DNA of 36,907 nt from Gemmataceae bacterium (GCA_028288765.1 JAQGHQ010000300.1:1-36907); one strand, 5' to 3'; positions 10,164-19,414 are shown, counted from the stretch's first letter. The notes: generated by a model from the sequence alone, not told the origin. Numbers and translations: made by a program.

Positions 10164-10621
10164 GGGGAGAGGCTCCGGGTGTAAGCGCACGAATGTAAAT
10201 ATGTAATGTTATCAGTTCATTTGTCTTATCTCGTTTGCCCGGGCGGTTCGGCGGGGATAACCGAACCGCCGGCCGGGGACATGCCCTCGTGACAAGCGCG
10301 GCGATGTTAGTCTTTTTTGTGGAGCCAGAAAATCACTAACGGTGGGGAGTCGAAACGGTCCCACGAGCCCAGTGACGCGGCCCGTAGCACCCGTTCCTGC
10401 GGGATCGTAAAATTACTCGTGACTAAAAATCGTTGTCCAACTTACCTATCCCACCGGTCAAGTGTCAAGGCTTACCTAATTGATTCCTGAGTGGGATTAC
10501 CCGCCCTGGGTGGGATCGAATCATCTCTTGACTCTCTTTTCCGCCCGGCGCGCGGGCACAGTCGGCGGCCCGTCCCCGCTTTTAGGCGACCGGGAGGAAG
10601 TCCATCGCCGTCGCCCCGGCC

Positions 10622-10648
10622 CACAGGCGGGTGCCGAACCCGCCTGTG
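10622..10648. repeat. Perfect 11-bp stem hairpin
   Basis: Bases 10622-10632 (CACAGGCGGGT) are perfectly complementary to 10638-10648 around a 5-nt loop (GCCGA). No U-run follows on either strand, so it is not a standard intrinsic terminator. It lies about 460 bp upstream of the giant gene start. Confidence 0.75.
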
Positions 10649-10714
10649 CGGATTATGACGGGCCAGGAATAATTCGACGGTTCCGGGCGATGGCGGCTTC
10701 GACACACCCAACAA

Positions 10715-10746
10715 GCCACGCCACTGGGGTGGTATGTTGGCGTGGC
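10715..10746. repeat. 9-bp stem hairpin
   Basis: GCCACGCCA at 10715-10723 pairs exactly with TGGCGTGGC at 10738-10746 around a 14-nt loop. It lies 66 bp from the hairpin at 10622-10648. The two could be parts of one structured transcript, but no RNA family is recognised. Confidence 0.65.
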
Positions 10747-11475
10747 GCTGACTATTTCCAATATCGGTTCGACGATTTTTCTTGCCCAACGGCTTCCTCT
10801 CCTCCAACGGACTTACGGTCGCCAAGGACTGTTCATGTCGACGACGTAACTTATTGGGTATGAGAGAATTGTGGCGATACGGGTCGCGCTTGCGCGAGAG
10901 GTGCGGCATCAACGGGACATGCATGGATCATCTGATAGATTATTATCTATACAGCTATATAGTTAACGAGTTAATGAGAGTTAATCAGCCGTCGGCTGAG
11001 TCGCCCAAGTCGCGTACACGGTTCGACAACCCGCCAAATCTTAACCAATCTTAACCATTTCACTCCGTAATTTTGCCGGAAGACGTATCCAGTTAGGGGG
11101 TTCCGAAAGCTTTCTTGGGAGGTGCGTAACTGGCCTCTGAAGGGTCGTTTTGCTGCCCGGTTGGGACGGCATTACCCTCACCGAGTTCGGGAGAAGAAGA
11201 CTACCCCGCCCGCGAGCTCGTCCGGGTACACCCAAGTCTTTTGGCGCCCCCAATCCCGCCGGGGATTACCCGGGTGCGCGAGTTCGAGGTGTATTTCCCT
11301 CGGACGTCGAGGGGGAGTCGAACCGACCACAGATCGACTGGTCAGGTCGGTGGGTCACAACGCCGCAGCTGCTTGGATTCCCAGCGATTGATGGTGATCG
11401 GAGGAGAATACCACCCGCGCGAGGTGTTCGAAGCGTGTTCCGATCGGGGGGGGGTGTGGACAGGGTCCGCTCGGC

Positions 11476-14118
11476 TCACCTCACGCGGGCCAGGGGGGCC
11501 CCCTGGGGGACCCGAAGGGCCTTGTTCACGGTCCAAAGGAAGTCGACCGGGGTGAACGGCTTCGGCAAGAACAGCGAGCCGGGCAGATCGACCAACCGGT
11601 CCACGTCCGCGGCGTATCCCGAGGTGAACACCACCGCGATCCCGGGATACACGGCCCGGACCCGTTCGGCCAACTCCCGCCCGTCAATCCCCGGCATGGT
11701 CAGGTCGGTCACCAGCAGGTCGAAGGACTGTCCCTGGGCCAACAGGGCGAGTGCGGACTCGCCGTCCGGGACGTCCGTGACCGTGAACCCGCTCGTCTTC
11801 AGGATCGACCGCCCCAGCCCCCGGACTCCGTCCTCGTCCTCGACCAGGAGCACGGTCCGCCCCCCCCCGGTCGGCCGCGTGCGGTCGAGCCGCCCGGGCC
11901 GGACAGTGGACAGGCGGGGCGCCGGGTCGCTACACCACGGGAGGTCGATGTGGAAAGTCGTCCCCGCCCCGGGCGAGCTCTCGACCCGGATCTGGCCGCC
12001 GGCTTGGGTGACGATCCCGTAAACGGTGGCCAGGCCGAGCCCGGTCCCCTTGTCCGGCCCCTTGGTGGTGAAGAACGGCTCGAAGATCTTGGCCTTCACC
12101 TCCGCGGTCATCCCGTGGCCGGTGTCGGTCACGGCGAGCTGGGCGAACCACTGGCCGGTCCCGGCCGCGCTCTCGGACCGGCGGACCGCGATCCGCAACC
12201 GGCCCCCGTGGGGCATGGCGTCCCGGGCGTTCACCGCCAGGTTCATCACCACCTGCTCCAGCTGCCCCCGGTCCGCCCGGACCGTGACCGGGGCGAGGGC
12301 CAGGTCGGTCTCGATCGACACCTGGGCCCCGAGTAGACGACGGAGCATCCCCGCGAGGTCGCTCACCACGCCGTTCAGATCCACCACTTCCGGCCGGGCC
12401 GGCTGCCGCCGGCTGAAGGTCAGGAGCTGGCGGACCAGCCCGGTCGCCCGTTCGGCCGCGCCCGACACCTCGTCGATGAGCCGGGCGGCCTCGTCGGGCC
12501 CGGGCCCCTGGTCGCGCAACAGGTCCACGTTCCCGCGGATCACGGTCAGGAGGTTGTTGAAGTCGTGGGCCACCCCGCCGGCCAGCCGGCCGACCGCCTC
12601 CATCTTCTGGGCCTGCCGCAGGTGGGACTCGAGCCGCCGCCGCTCGGTCACGTCGAGGACCAGGACCAGCAGGGCGTCCGCCCCGTCGTACCGGAGCCGG
12701 CCGCAGGACACCTCCACGTCGACCGCCCGCCCGTCCTTCGTCCGGTGCTGCCGCCGGCCGCCGTTCGCCCCCGGCGGGAGGGTGTCGCCGACGACCGTCC
12801 CGGTTTCCTCCGGCGGGTCGAGGTCGCACGGGCCCATCCGAAGGAATTCCTCCCGCGTGTAGCCGTACAGGGCGACCGCGGCGTCGTTGACGGCCAGGAA
12901 CCGGATGGTGGCAGGGTCGGTGACCCACATCGGGTGCGGGTTCGAATCGAACAGCGGCCGGTACCGCTCCTCGCTCCGCCGGACCAGCTCCTCGGCCCGC
13001 TTCTTCTCGGTCACGTCGACCGACACCCGGCCCACCGCCCCGGCCCGCCCGTCAGGCCCCGCGAGGGGGAAGGTGACGCTCATGTAGTCCCGTCGGCCAC
13101 CGCCCGAATCGACCGACACCTCCTCCCGGACCGGCCGCCCGGTCGCCCGCGCGGCCGTGTTCTGCCGGCGGAGGTCCGCCGCGGCTGCCGGGGGGAGGAC
13201 GTCGCCGGGGGTGCGCCCGACGGCCGTGCCCGGGGTGACCCCGGCCGCCCGCTCCCAGGCCGGGTTGACCAGGCGGTACCGGTCGTCCGCGTCGGCCACC
13301 GTGACCAGGACCGGGATATTGTCGACCAACGACTTGAGGAAGTCGTGGGTCCGGCGGACCTCCTCCCGGGCCTCCCGGTGGTCGGTCGTGTCCCGGAGGA
13401 TCGCCACCCAGTGGGTGATCGCCCCCGTGCCGTCGGCTACCGGGACGATGTGCCACTCGGCCCACACCCGGGTACCGTCCTTCCGCAGGCTCGCGATCTC
13501 CGTCCGGACCGGCTCCGACCCCCGCAGGGCGGCCCGGACGAGGTCCAGGGCGTCGGCCCCCGCGTCGGCGGCGCAGAAGACGCTCGGACTCTGGCCGACG
13601 GTTTCGTCCGCCGCATACCCGGTCATCTGTTCGAACGCCGGGTTGGTGAACACGATCTCCGTGCCCGGGCGGCCGTCCGCGGCCGCCTCGGCGACCATCA
13701 GCCCGTCCCCGGACGCCGTCACCGCCGCCTCGAGCAGCCGGAGCCGCTCCAACTCCCCCGCCCGGGCCTCCTGCTCGACCGCGGATACCGCCCGGGGCAG
13801 GAGGCGCAGCAGGACGAGGCCCACGCCCCAGATGGCCGCGGGCGCGGCCAGTCGGACCGGGGCGGCGATCGACGCGGTGCTGAGGGCGTGGGTCACCCCG
13901 CACACGCCGACGCACAGGGCCAACAGGCCGAACACCCGGCGGACGGACCGCGGCTGGCCACGGCCGTACGACCAGAGGAGCAGCGGGACGCTGAGGTAGG
14001 CCAGCCAGGTCAACAGTTCGGGCGTGTCGGACGGGTTCACGAACACCCCGGGCAGATCGCCGAGGAGCGTTCGCACGGCGTCCGCCGGACCGCCCGCGGG
14101 GGGAAAAGGCGTGTGCAT
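11476..14118 (-). CDS. Hybrid histidine kinase with ETR1-like ethylene-binding sensor, three PAS domains and receiver
   Basis: 880 residues from the second of two adjacent ATGs (14118; the other is 14121), chosen because GAGGA lies 5 nt upstream. Three membrane segments (about 35-52, 61-80, 88-107) match the ethylene-receptor sensor: AYLSVP (Y41, P45) and CGVTH (C73, H77) align with AYFSIP and CGATH of plant ETR1, whose Cys and His bind copper. The ETR1 Asp25 position appears to be Glu34. PAS domains follow at about 130-247, 260-375 and 385-492. The kinase core has the H-box VAHDFNNLL (H518), N-box N630, G1 DTGHG (665-669) and G2 GTGLGL (691-696). The C-terminal receiver (about 755-870) has acidic residues EDED, phosphoacceptor D805 and K853. 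This predicts a membrane sensor that autophosphorylates and transfers to its own receiver. There is no output domain, so a separate partner is likely. Ligand identity is inferred. Confidence 0.9.
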   Translation of the reverse strand: MHTPFPPAGGPADAVRTLLGDLPGVFVNPSDTPELLTWLAYLSVPLLLWSYGRGQPRSVRRVFGLLALCVGVCGVTHALSTASIAAPVRLAAPAAIWGVGLVLLRLLPRAVSAVEQEARAGELERLRLLEAAVTASGDGLMVAEAAADGRPGTEIVFTNPAFEQMTGYAADETVGQSPSVFCAADAGADALDLVRAALRGSEPVRTEIASLRKDGTRVWAEWHIVPVADGTGAITHWVAILRDTTDHREAREEVRRTHDFLKSLVDNIPVLVTVADADDRYRLVNPAWERAAGVTPGTAVGRTPGDVLPPAAAADLRRQNTAARATGRPVREEVSVDSGGGRRDYMSVTFPLAGPDGRAGAVGRVSVDVTEKKRAEELVRRSEERYRPLFDSNPHPMWVTDPATIRFLAVNDAAVALYGYTREEFLRMGPCDLDPPEETGTVVGDTLPPGANGGRRQHRTKDGRAVDVEVSCGRLRYDGADALLVLVLDVTERRRLESHLRQAQKMEAVGRLAGGVAHDFNNLLTVIRGNVDLLRDQGPGPDEAARLIDEVSGAAERATGLVRQLLTFSRRQPARPEVVDLNGVVSDLAGMLRRLLGAQVSIETDLALAPVTVRADRGQLEQVVMNLAVNARDAMPHGGRLRIAVRRSESAAGTGQWFAQLAVTDTGHGMTAEVKAKIFEPFFTTKGPDKGTGLGLATVYGIVTQAGGQIRVESSPGAGTTFHIDLPWCSDPAPRLSTVRPGRLDRTRPTGGGRTVLLVEDEDGVRGLGRSILKTSGFTVTDVPDGESALALLAQGQSFDLLVTDLTMPGIDGRELAERVRAVYPGIAVVFTSGYAADVDRLVDLPGSLFLPKPFTPVDFLWTVNKALRVPQGAPLARVR

Positions 14119-14121
14119 CAT

Positions 14122-14526
14122 CGTCCTCGCGACCGATCCGTACGGTGTACTACGGCAGCCGGTAGCTGTCGGTCGGGCCCGCAGTTCGGGAAACTCTTGG
14201 GGTGGGATGGCAGGCGATGCAGGATTGTAGCTCACGCCGCCGGCCCGTGCCGGCAAGGGGAGTGGGGCTCGGGCCCCGGATCCGCACGGCATACCCCCCT
14301 GACGGTATGACTGAGAAACGCTGGCAACATGATGTTTCGGCGAGTGATTTAGCCGAGTCGCTTCATCCCGCCAGCGGTTCTTAAGGAGCAGCGCAACTTC
14401 TTTGCGCCGGCCTGACGGGAGGTCTCAGGCCGGGGTGCGAGAAATGCCGGGTGACAAGAGTTTCAAAAAGCCGAATTTCCACCTTCTTAATCGTGTCTTG
14501 TCTGCGTTCATCGTGCGGCTCATTCT
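14122..14526. other. Intergenic region between the kinase and DUF1501 genes
   Basis: About 400 bp with no supported gene. It holds a 9-bp hairpin (14407-14415 with 14425-14433, CCGGCCTGA arms, 9-nt loop) about 95 bp downstream of the DUF1501 stop in the minus direction. The hairpin has no U-run. The kinase promoter must lie here, unless the kinase is read through from the DUF1501 gene. Confidence 0.55.
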
Positions 14527-15978
14527 TCATTTCAACACCGCTTTCACCACTTCCCCATGCACGTCGGTCAGGCGGTAGTACCGGCCCTGGTGCTTGTAGG
14601 TCAGCTTCTCGTGGTCGATGCCGAGCAGGTGGAGGATCGTCGCCTGGAGGTCGTGGACACTCACCGGGTCACGGGCCACGTTGTACCCGAACTCGTCGGT
14701 CGCCCCGTGCGTCATGCCCGACTTGATGCCGCCGCCCGCCAGCCAGACGGTGAAGCAGCGCGGGTGGTGGTCCCGGCCGTAGTCGGTGGCTGTCAGCTTG
14801 CCCTGCGAGTAGTTTGTCCGGCCGAACTCCCCACCCCAGACCACGAGCGTGTCGTCGAGCATCCCCCGCCGCTTCAGGTCGGTGAGGAGCCCGTAGCACG
14901 CCCGGTCTACGTCGAGGCATTGGCGGCGGATGCCGCCGGGGAGACCGCCGTGGTGGTCCCAGCCCGGGTGGTAGAGCTGGATGAACCGGACGTCCCGCTC
15001 GGCGAGCCGGCGGGCGAGCAGGCAGTTCGCCGCGAACGTCCCAGGCTTCCGGGCGTCCTCGCCGTACAATTCGATCGTCTCTTTCGGCTCCCGGCTCACG
15101 TCGATCACGTCCGGGACGCTGGTCTGCATCCGGAACGCCATCTCGTACTGGGCGATCCGGTTCGATACCTCCGGGTCGCCGATGTCGTCGGCCTGGAGTT
15201 GCTGGAGTTCGGCCAGTCGATCGAGGGCGAGCTTGCGGCCTTCGCCCGAGATGCCGGGCGGGTTGTCGAGGTACAGTACGGGGGCCCCGCCGCTACGGAA
15301 CTGCACCCCCTGATGTGTGCTCGGCAGGAATCCGTTGCCCCAGAGCCGGGCGTAGAGCGGCTGGTCGATCCGGTCCTTCGAGATGAGGACGACGAAGGCC
15401 GGCAGGTTCTCGTTCGCGCTGCCGAGCCCGTAGCTCAGCCAGCTCCCCATGCTCGGCCGGCCGGCGAGCTGGTGCCCGGTCTGGAAAAAGGTGATCGCCG
15501 GGTCGTGGTTGATGTGCTCGGTGTGGACCGACTTCACGAAACACAGGTCGTCCACGGCTTTCGCCGTCCACGGCATCAGCTCGCTCACCGTGGCTTCACT
15601 CTTTCCGTTCTTCGCGAACTTGAAGATCGACCCCGCCATCGGGAGCGTCGCCTGGTGGGCGGTCATTCCGGTGACCCGCTGGCCCATCCGGACCGATTCG
15701 GGCAGATCCTGGCCGTTGAGCTCGTTGAGCTTCGGCTTGTGGTCGAACAGATCGAGCTGACTCGGCCCGCCGGCCATGAACAGGTAAATGATCCGCTTCG
15801 CCTTCGGCGGGTGGTGCGGCCGGTCGAGGATGCCCTTGAACGGGTTGGCCTTTTCCGGGGAGGCCGACGCGGCATCAGCGTTGAGCAGGTGCATCAACGC
15901 GGCGCCGCCGAGGCCGAGCCCGAACTGGGCGAAGAAATCGCGACGAGTCCCGTCGAAACGAAAGGTGCCGCCGATCAT
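14527..15978 (-). CDS. DUF1501 family protein (Tat-exported)
   Basis: 483 residues from the ATG at 15978; a TTG four codons upstream is in frame but less likely. The N-terminus has a twin-arginine signal (TRRDFFAQFGLGLGGAAL). The body shows hallmarks of planctomycete DUF1501 proteins, which are related to the alkaline phosphatase/sulfatase fold: FMAGGPSQLDLFDHKP, a TGHQ..GRPSMGSWLSYGLG block, the HPGWDHHGG motif with likely metal-binding His and Asp residues, WGGEFGRT, and DYGRDHHP. The substrate is not known. The gene lies directly downstream of a PSCyt1/DUF1549/DUF1553 gene, a pairing repeated many times in planctomycete genomes. The two probably act together outside the cytoplasm. Confidence 0.92.
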   Translation of the reverse strand: MIGGTFRFDGTRRDFFAQFGLGLGGAALMHLLNADAASASPEKANPFKGILDRPHHPPKAKRIIYLFMAGGPSQLDLFDHKPKLNELNGQDLPESVRMGQRVTGMTAHQATLPMAGSIFKFAKNGKSEATVSELMPWTAKAVDDLCFVKSVHTEHINHDPAITFFQTGHQLAGRPSMGSWLSYGLGSANENLPAFVVLISKDRIDQPLYARLWGNGFLPSTHQGVQFRSGGAPVLYLDNPPGISGEGRKLALDRLAELQQLQADDIGDPEVSNRIAQYEMAFRMQTSVPDVIDVSREPKETIELYGEDARKPGTFAANCLLARRLAERDVRFIQLYHPGWDHHGGLPGGIRRQCLDVDRACYGLLTDLKRRGMLDDTLVVWGGEFGRTNYSQGKLTATDYGRDHHPRCFTVWLAGGGIKSGMTHGATDEFGYNVARDPVSVHDLQATILHLLGIDHEKLTYKHQGRYYRLTDVHGEVVKAVLK

Positions 15979-15999
15979 CTCAGGCCCCAAATTATTTTT

Positions 16000-16071
16000 G
16001 ACAGGATAACGGGATTAAACAGGATGATAGAAATCATTCGTAAATCACTCTGTTGATCCTATTATCCTGTC
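16000..16071. repeat. Inverted repeat, GACAGGAT family
   Basis: GACAGGATAA (16000-16009) pairs with TTATCCTGTC (16062-16071). Imperfect complementarity continues inward for about 27 nt per arm. The element fills the gap between the DUF1501 start (15978) and the stop of the upstream PSCyt1 gene (16083). Confidence 0.8.
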
Positions 16072-16082
16072 GAATATTGCCT

Positions 16083-19000
16083 TTACCGCCGCGTCACCGC
16101 CTCGTCGTGGCTGAAGAGGACGTTCGCGAGCACCGCGGCCGCGGCGAGATCGGCCGGGGGGAGGACCGTGTCCGCCGCCTTCTCGCCCACGGCCAGGAGC
16201 TTCTTCGCCGCGGCCGGGTCCTTCTCGAAGAGGGCCTTTTGCTCCGCGAAGAGCTTCACCAGGACTGTCCGTTCCTTCTCCGTCGGCTTGCGGCCGGTGA
16301 CCAGTCGGAACGCCCAGCCCACCTGCTCCTCGGTCGTCTTCCCGCCCTCCTTCAGCATCCGCTGGCCGACGAACCGGGCCGCCTCCACGAATTGCACGTC
16401 GTTCAGCAGCACGAGCGCCTGAAGGGGGGTGCTCGTGCTTTGCCGCTTCACGGTGCAGACGCTTTTGTCGGCGGCGTCGAAGGTGGTCATGGCCGGCGGC
16501 GGGACGGTCCGCTTCCAGAACGTGTAGAAGCTCCGGCGGTAGAGGTCATCGCCCTTGCCCTGGTCGTACCGCGGGCGGCCCATCGCGATCTCCTCCCACA
16601 GCCCCGCCGGCTGGTACGGCTTCACGCTCGGCCCGCCGATCTTTTCCACCAATAGCCCGCCCGCGGCGAGCGCCCCGTCACGGAGCATCTCGGCCGTCAG
16701 ACGCTTCACCGGGCCGCGGGCGAGCAAGTCGTTCTGCGGGTCGCGGGCGAGTAGCTCGGGGGATGCCTTCGAGCTCTGGCGATAGGTCGCGGACAGCGCG
16801 ATCGTTTTGAGAAGCTGTTTGTGATTCCAGCCCGACCGGATGAACTCGCGGGCGAGCCAGTCGAGCAGCTCCTGGTGCGTCGGCCGGGCGCCCTGGGTGC
16901 CGAAGTTGTCGGCGGTTTCGACCAGCCCGCGGCCGAACATCAGCTGCCACGCCCGGTTCACGGTCACCCGGGCCAGGAGCGGGTGCTCCGGGTCGGTCAG
17001 CCACATCGCGAGCCCGAGCCGGTTCCGCGGGGCATCCTTGGGAAACGGCGGCATCGCCTTCGGGGTATCGGCGGATACCGACTCTCCGTGTGCGTCGTAG
17101 GCCCCGCGCTTCAGAACGAACGCGGGCTTCGGCGCCGGTAGCTCGTCCATCACCATGATTTCCGGGATCGGGTCCACGAAGACGGTGAGTGCCCGCCGGG
17201 CCGTCCGCAACTTCTCCGCGGCCGTCCGCGTCGGCTCGTGAACCACGGCGGCGAAGTAGTCGAACAGCGCATCGTCGGTCAGCGGGAGCCCGGCCGCTTC
17301 CGCGACCTCGGCCGCGGTGAGGGCCCGGTTGTGGACCTTGAACTCGTCCACCGCCCCGCCCTTGAACCCGTTGTCGCGGAATCGGTGGCCGATCGCCAGG
17401 TTCGGCTCGCCGCCGTAGGTGATGTCCTTCGTCAACTTGTCGCGGACGACCTCGACCTCCGCCGGCCGCCCGTCCACGTACACCGTCACGCCCGCCGCGG
17501 TGCTCGACCCGTCGTAGGTGGCTGTGACGTGCGTCCAGGCGTTCACCGGGATCGCCGCTTTCGTGACCACCTTGAGCGAGTTCCCCGGCCACATGTGGTG
17601 CAGCCCGACCGCGACCTTTCCGTTCTCCAGCAAGAGCTCGTACCCGCGGCTGCCGGCGTCGACCGGGGCCATGCTGTGGTGGACGACCACCGCCCGCGGT
17701 GTGTGAACCGGCGCCTTCAGCCACAGGCTCAGGGTGAACGGGTCGTCGCGGGTGAAGTGGCCGACGTTCGGGAAGACGAACCCGTTCTCGCCGCTCAGTT
17801 CCGCCGCCTGTCCCATCTTGCCGGGCACGAGCTTCGGTCCCTCAACGGCGGTCCCTGGGGTCTTCGGGTCGGCGGCGTTCGCGACCGTGCCGCCCTTCAG
17901 CTCGTCGAACGAGTACGCCGCCACAAGCCCGGCCACGTCCAGTTTCGCCGGCCGCTTCGTCCGCCACTTCGCGAACTCGTCCCGGGCCATCTCACGGGAC
18001 TTCGCCGGTGCAGCTTGCCTCGCGGCGACGGCCGCCCGCAGGTCGGCGATCTTCCGGTCCTGGTCGGCGCTGGTTAGTAGGAGAGCGGGCACGGGCGTGG
18101 CGGCGGTGAAGTAGCTCGTCTGCCCGCTCTCATCGATGTTCTGGAAGAAGGCGAAGAGCGAGTAGAAGTCCTTCATCGTGACCGGGTCGTACTTGTGGTC
18201 GTGGCACCGGCTGCACTCGAACGTCAGCCCGAGGAACGCGGTGCCGAACGTGGTCACCCGGTCGATCACGTAGGCGACCCGGAACTCCTCCTCGACGATC
18301 CCGCCCTCCTCGTTCTGCATGTGCAGTCGGTTGAACGCGGTGGCCAGCCGCTGCTCTTTCGTCGGGTTCGGGAGAAGGTCGCCGGCCAGCTGCCAGGTGA
18401 CGAACTCGTTGACCGGCAGGTTCCGGTTGAACGCGGTGATGACCCAGTCGCGGTACGGCCAGACGGGCCGGGTGCGGTCCATCTGGTAGCCGTGGGTGTC
18501 GGCGAACCGGGCCACGTCGAGCCACTCGCCGGCCATCCGCTCGCCGTACCGGGGCGACGCGAGCAGCTGGTCGACCACCTTCTCGTAGGCGGCGGGGGAG
18601 AGGTCGGCGAGGAAGGCGTCGACTTCGGCCGGCGTGGGCGGCAGACCGGTCAAGTCGAACGTGACCCGGCGGAGGAGCCGTTCCTTGTCGGCGGGGGGAG
18701 ACTGCACGAGTCCTTCACGGATCAACCGGTCGGCGACGAACGCGTCGATCGGGTTTCGGATTTCGAATTTGGGAGTTCGAATCTCCGGAACGACCGGCGC
18801 CCGGACCGGCGAGAACGCCCAGTGGGTGCCCCACTTCGCCCCCTGCTCTACCCACCGCTTCAGGGTGTCGACCTGCTGGGCGGAAAGGGCCCGCTTCAGG
18901 CCGGGTGGTGGCATCACCGACTCGGGGTCGGTGCTCGTCACCCGGGCAATGAGCTCGCTCTGGGTCGGTTTCCCGGGAACAATCACCCCGCGGTCGAACG

Positions 19001-19187
19001 GCGAAGCTTTGTCGTCGAACCGCAACTTGGCCTTCCGGGCCTTCGGGTCCGGGCCGTGGCACTGGTAGCAGTAGTCGGAGAGGATCGGCACGACGTCGCG
19101 GGCGAAGTCCACCGGCGCGGGCTCGGCGGCCCGGGCGGTGGGCGACACGATCAGGAGGAGGAACAGCGTGCGGACGGCCCGTGTCAT
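16083..19187 (-). CDS. PSCyt1-DUF1549-LamG-DUF1553 multidomain protein
   Basis: 1034 residues from the ATG at 19187, chosen because it opens a signal peptide (MTRAVRTLFLLLIVSPTARA); the frame remains open further upstream but encodes low-complexity sequence. A planctomycete cytochrome-c-like domain follows, with a heme-binding CYQCH motif (C40, C43, H44) and a methionine-containing VMPPPG segment. DUF1549 covers about residues 120-330 (LTGLPPTPAEVDAFL, LDVARFADTHGYQ, CSRCHDHKYDP, which includes a second CxxCH). A LamG/concanavalin-like jelly roll is inserted at about 420-600 (ends IGHRFRDNGFKGGAVDEF). DUF1553 occupies the C-terminal third (NRLGLAMWLTDPEHPLLARV, NRAWQLMFGRGLVETADNFG). It probably acts in the periplasm with the DUF1501 neighbour; the reaction is unknown. 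Confidence 0.92.
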   Translation of the reverse strand: MTRAVRTLFLLLIVSPTARAAEPAPVDFARDVVPILSDYCYQCHGPDPKARKAKLRFDDKASPFDRGVIVPGKPTQSELIARVTSTDPESVMPPPGLKRALSAQQVDTLKRWVEQGAKWGTHWAFSPVRAPVVPEIRTPKFEIRNPIDAFVADRLIREGLVQSPPADKERLLRRVTFDLTGLPPTPAEVDAFLADLSPAAYEKVVDQLLASPRYGERMAGEWLDVARFADTHGYQMDRTRPVWPYRDWVITAFNRNLPVNEFVTWQLAGDLLPNPTKEQRLATAFNRLHMQNEEGGIVEEEFRVAYVIDRVTTFGTAFLGLTFECSRCHDHKYDPVTMKDFYSLFAFFQNIDESGQTSYFTAATPVPALLLTSADQDRKIADLRAAVAARQAAPAKSREMARDEFAKWRTKRPAKLDVAGLVAAYSFDELKGGTVANAADPKTPGTAVEGPKLVPGKMGQAAELSGENGFVFPNVGHFTRDDPFTLSLWLKAPVHTPRAVVVHHSMAPVDAGSRGYELLLENGKVAVGLHHMWPGNSLKVVTKAAIPVNAWTHVTATYDGSSTAAGVTVYVDGRPAEVEVVRDKLTKDITYGGEPNLAIGHRFRDNGFKGGAVDEFKVHNRALTAAEVAEAAGLPLTDDALFDYFAAVVHEPTRTAAEKLRTARRALTVFVDPIPEIMVMDELPAPKPAFVLKRGAYDAHGESVSADTPKAMPPFPKDAPRNRLGLAMWLTDPEHPLLARVTVNRAWQLMFGRGLVETADNFGTQGARPTHQELLDWLAREFIRSGWNHKQLLKTIALSATYRQSSKASPELLARDPQNDLLARGPVKRLTAEMLRDGALAAGGLLVEKIGGPSVKPYQPAGLWEEIAMGRPRYDQGKGDDLYRRSFYTFWKRTVPPPAMTTFDAADKSVCTVKRQSTSTPLQALVLLNDVQFVEAARFVGQRMLKEGGKTTEEQVGWAFRLVTGRKPTEKERTVLVKLFAEQKALFEKDPAAAKKLLAVGEKAADTVLPPADLAAAAVLANVLFSHDEAVTRR

Positions 19188-19289
19188 CGGCGGGGGTCTC
19201 GGATGGGCGGCGGGGCCTGCGAACGCCCGTGGTGGGATACCGGTATTATCGCCGGCTGGGGCCGCCCGCCAACCCGGGCCGGGTCTTTC

Positions 19290-19374
19290 AGAGTGGTCCG
19301 CCCGCTCTGCGGGCGGTCGGATTTCGCCCCCACCATCCCGGAAGCAACCGCCCGCGGAGCGAGCAGACCACTCT
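19290..19374. repeat. Inverted repeat with 28-nt arms
   Basis: Arm 19290-19317 (begins AGAGTGGTCCGCCCGC) is complementary to 19347-19374 at 25 of 28 positions, with a 29-nt loop. It lies in the gap between the small membrane protein stop (19415) and the PSCyt1 gene start (19187). Confidence 0.8.
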
Positions 19375-19414
19375 CCCGACCGGGCATTGAAACACCCCGC
19401 AACCCGGGGCCCGG

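Larger units (their letters stand above)
10164..11475. other. Long intergenic region without a supported gene
   Basis: About 1.3 kb between the kinase stop and the giant gene start, visibly less GC-rich than the genes. Short open frames here have no recognisable family, no good ribosome site and unusual composition, so none is called. The region holds two clear hairpins (10622-10648 and 10715-10746), a 7+1+7 palindrome (10985-10999), doubled CTTAACCA words near 11040-11057 and a 7-bp inverted pair (11089-11095 with 11127-11133). It must contain the promoter of the giant gene, but no box could be fixed with confidence. Confidence 0.6.

Noticed and set aside
843..10184. Very long open frames on the plus strand opposite the giant gene (843-3941 and 5247-10184)
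   Set aside because: They are Arg/Gly/Pro/Val-rich with no recognisable domain, and arise from third-position GC bias of the minus-strand gene, which has clear domains in its own frame.
10622..10746. Integron attC sites or intrinsic terminators
   Set aside because: No R/L box pattern, no integrase nearby and no U-run after either hairpin.
10472..10924. 150-residue minus-strand open frame in the large gap
   Set aside because: No family resemblance, no ribosome site, and it spans both hairpins; probably chance.
11300..11370. tRNA-like T-loop (AGTCGAACC) on the minus strand
   Set aside because: The T-stem does not pair (three of five pairs at best) and no anticodon arm or acceptor stem could be folded; not called as a tRNA.
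14119..14292. Upstream extension of the kinase by 58 residues
   Set aside because: The extension is low-complexity, has no ribosome site, and the sensor domain starts after the ATG pair at 14116-14121.
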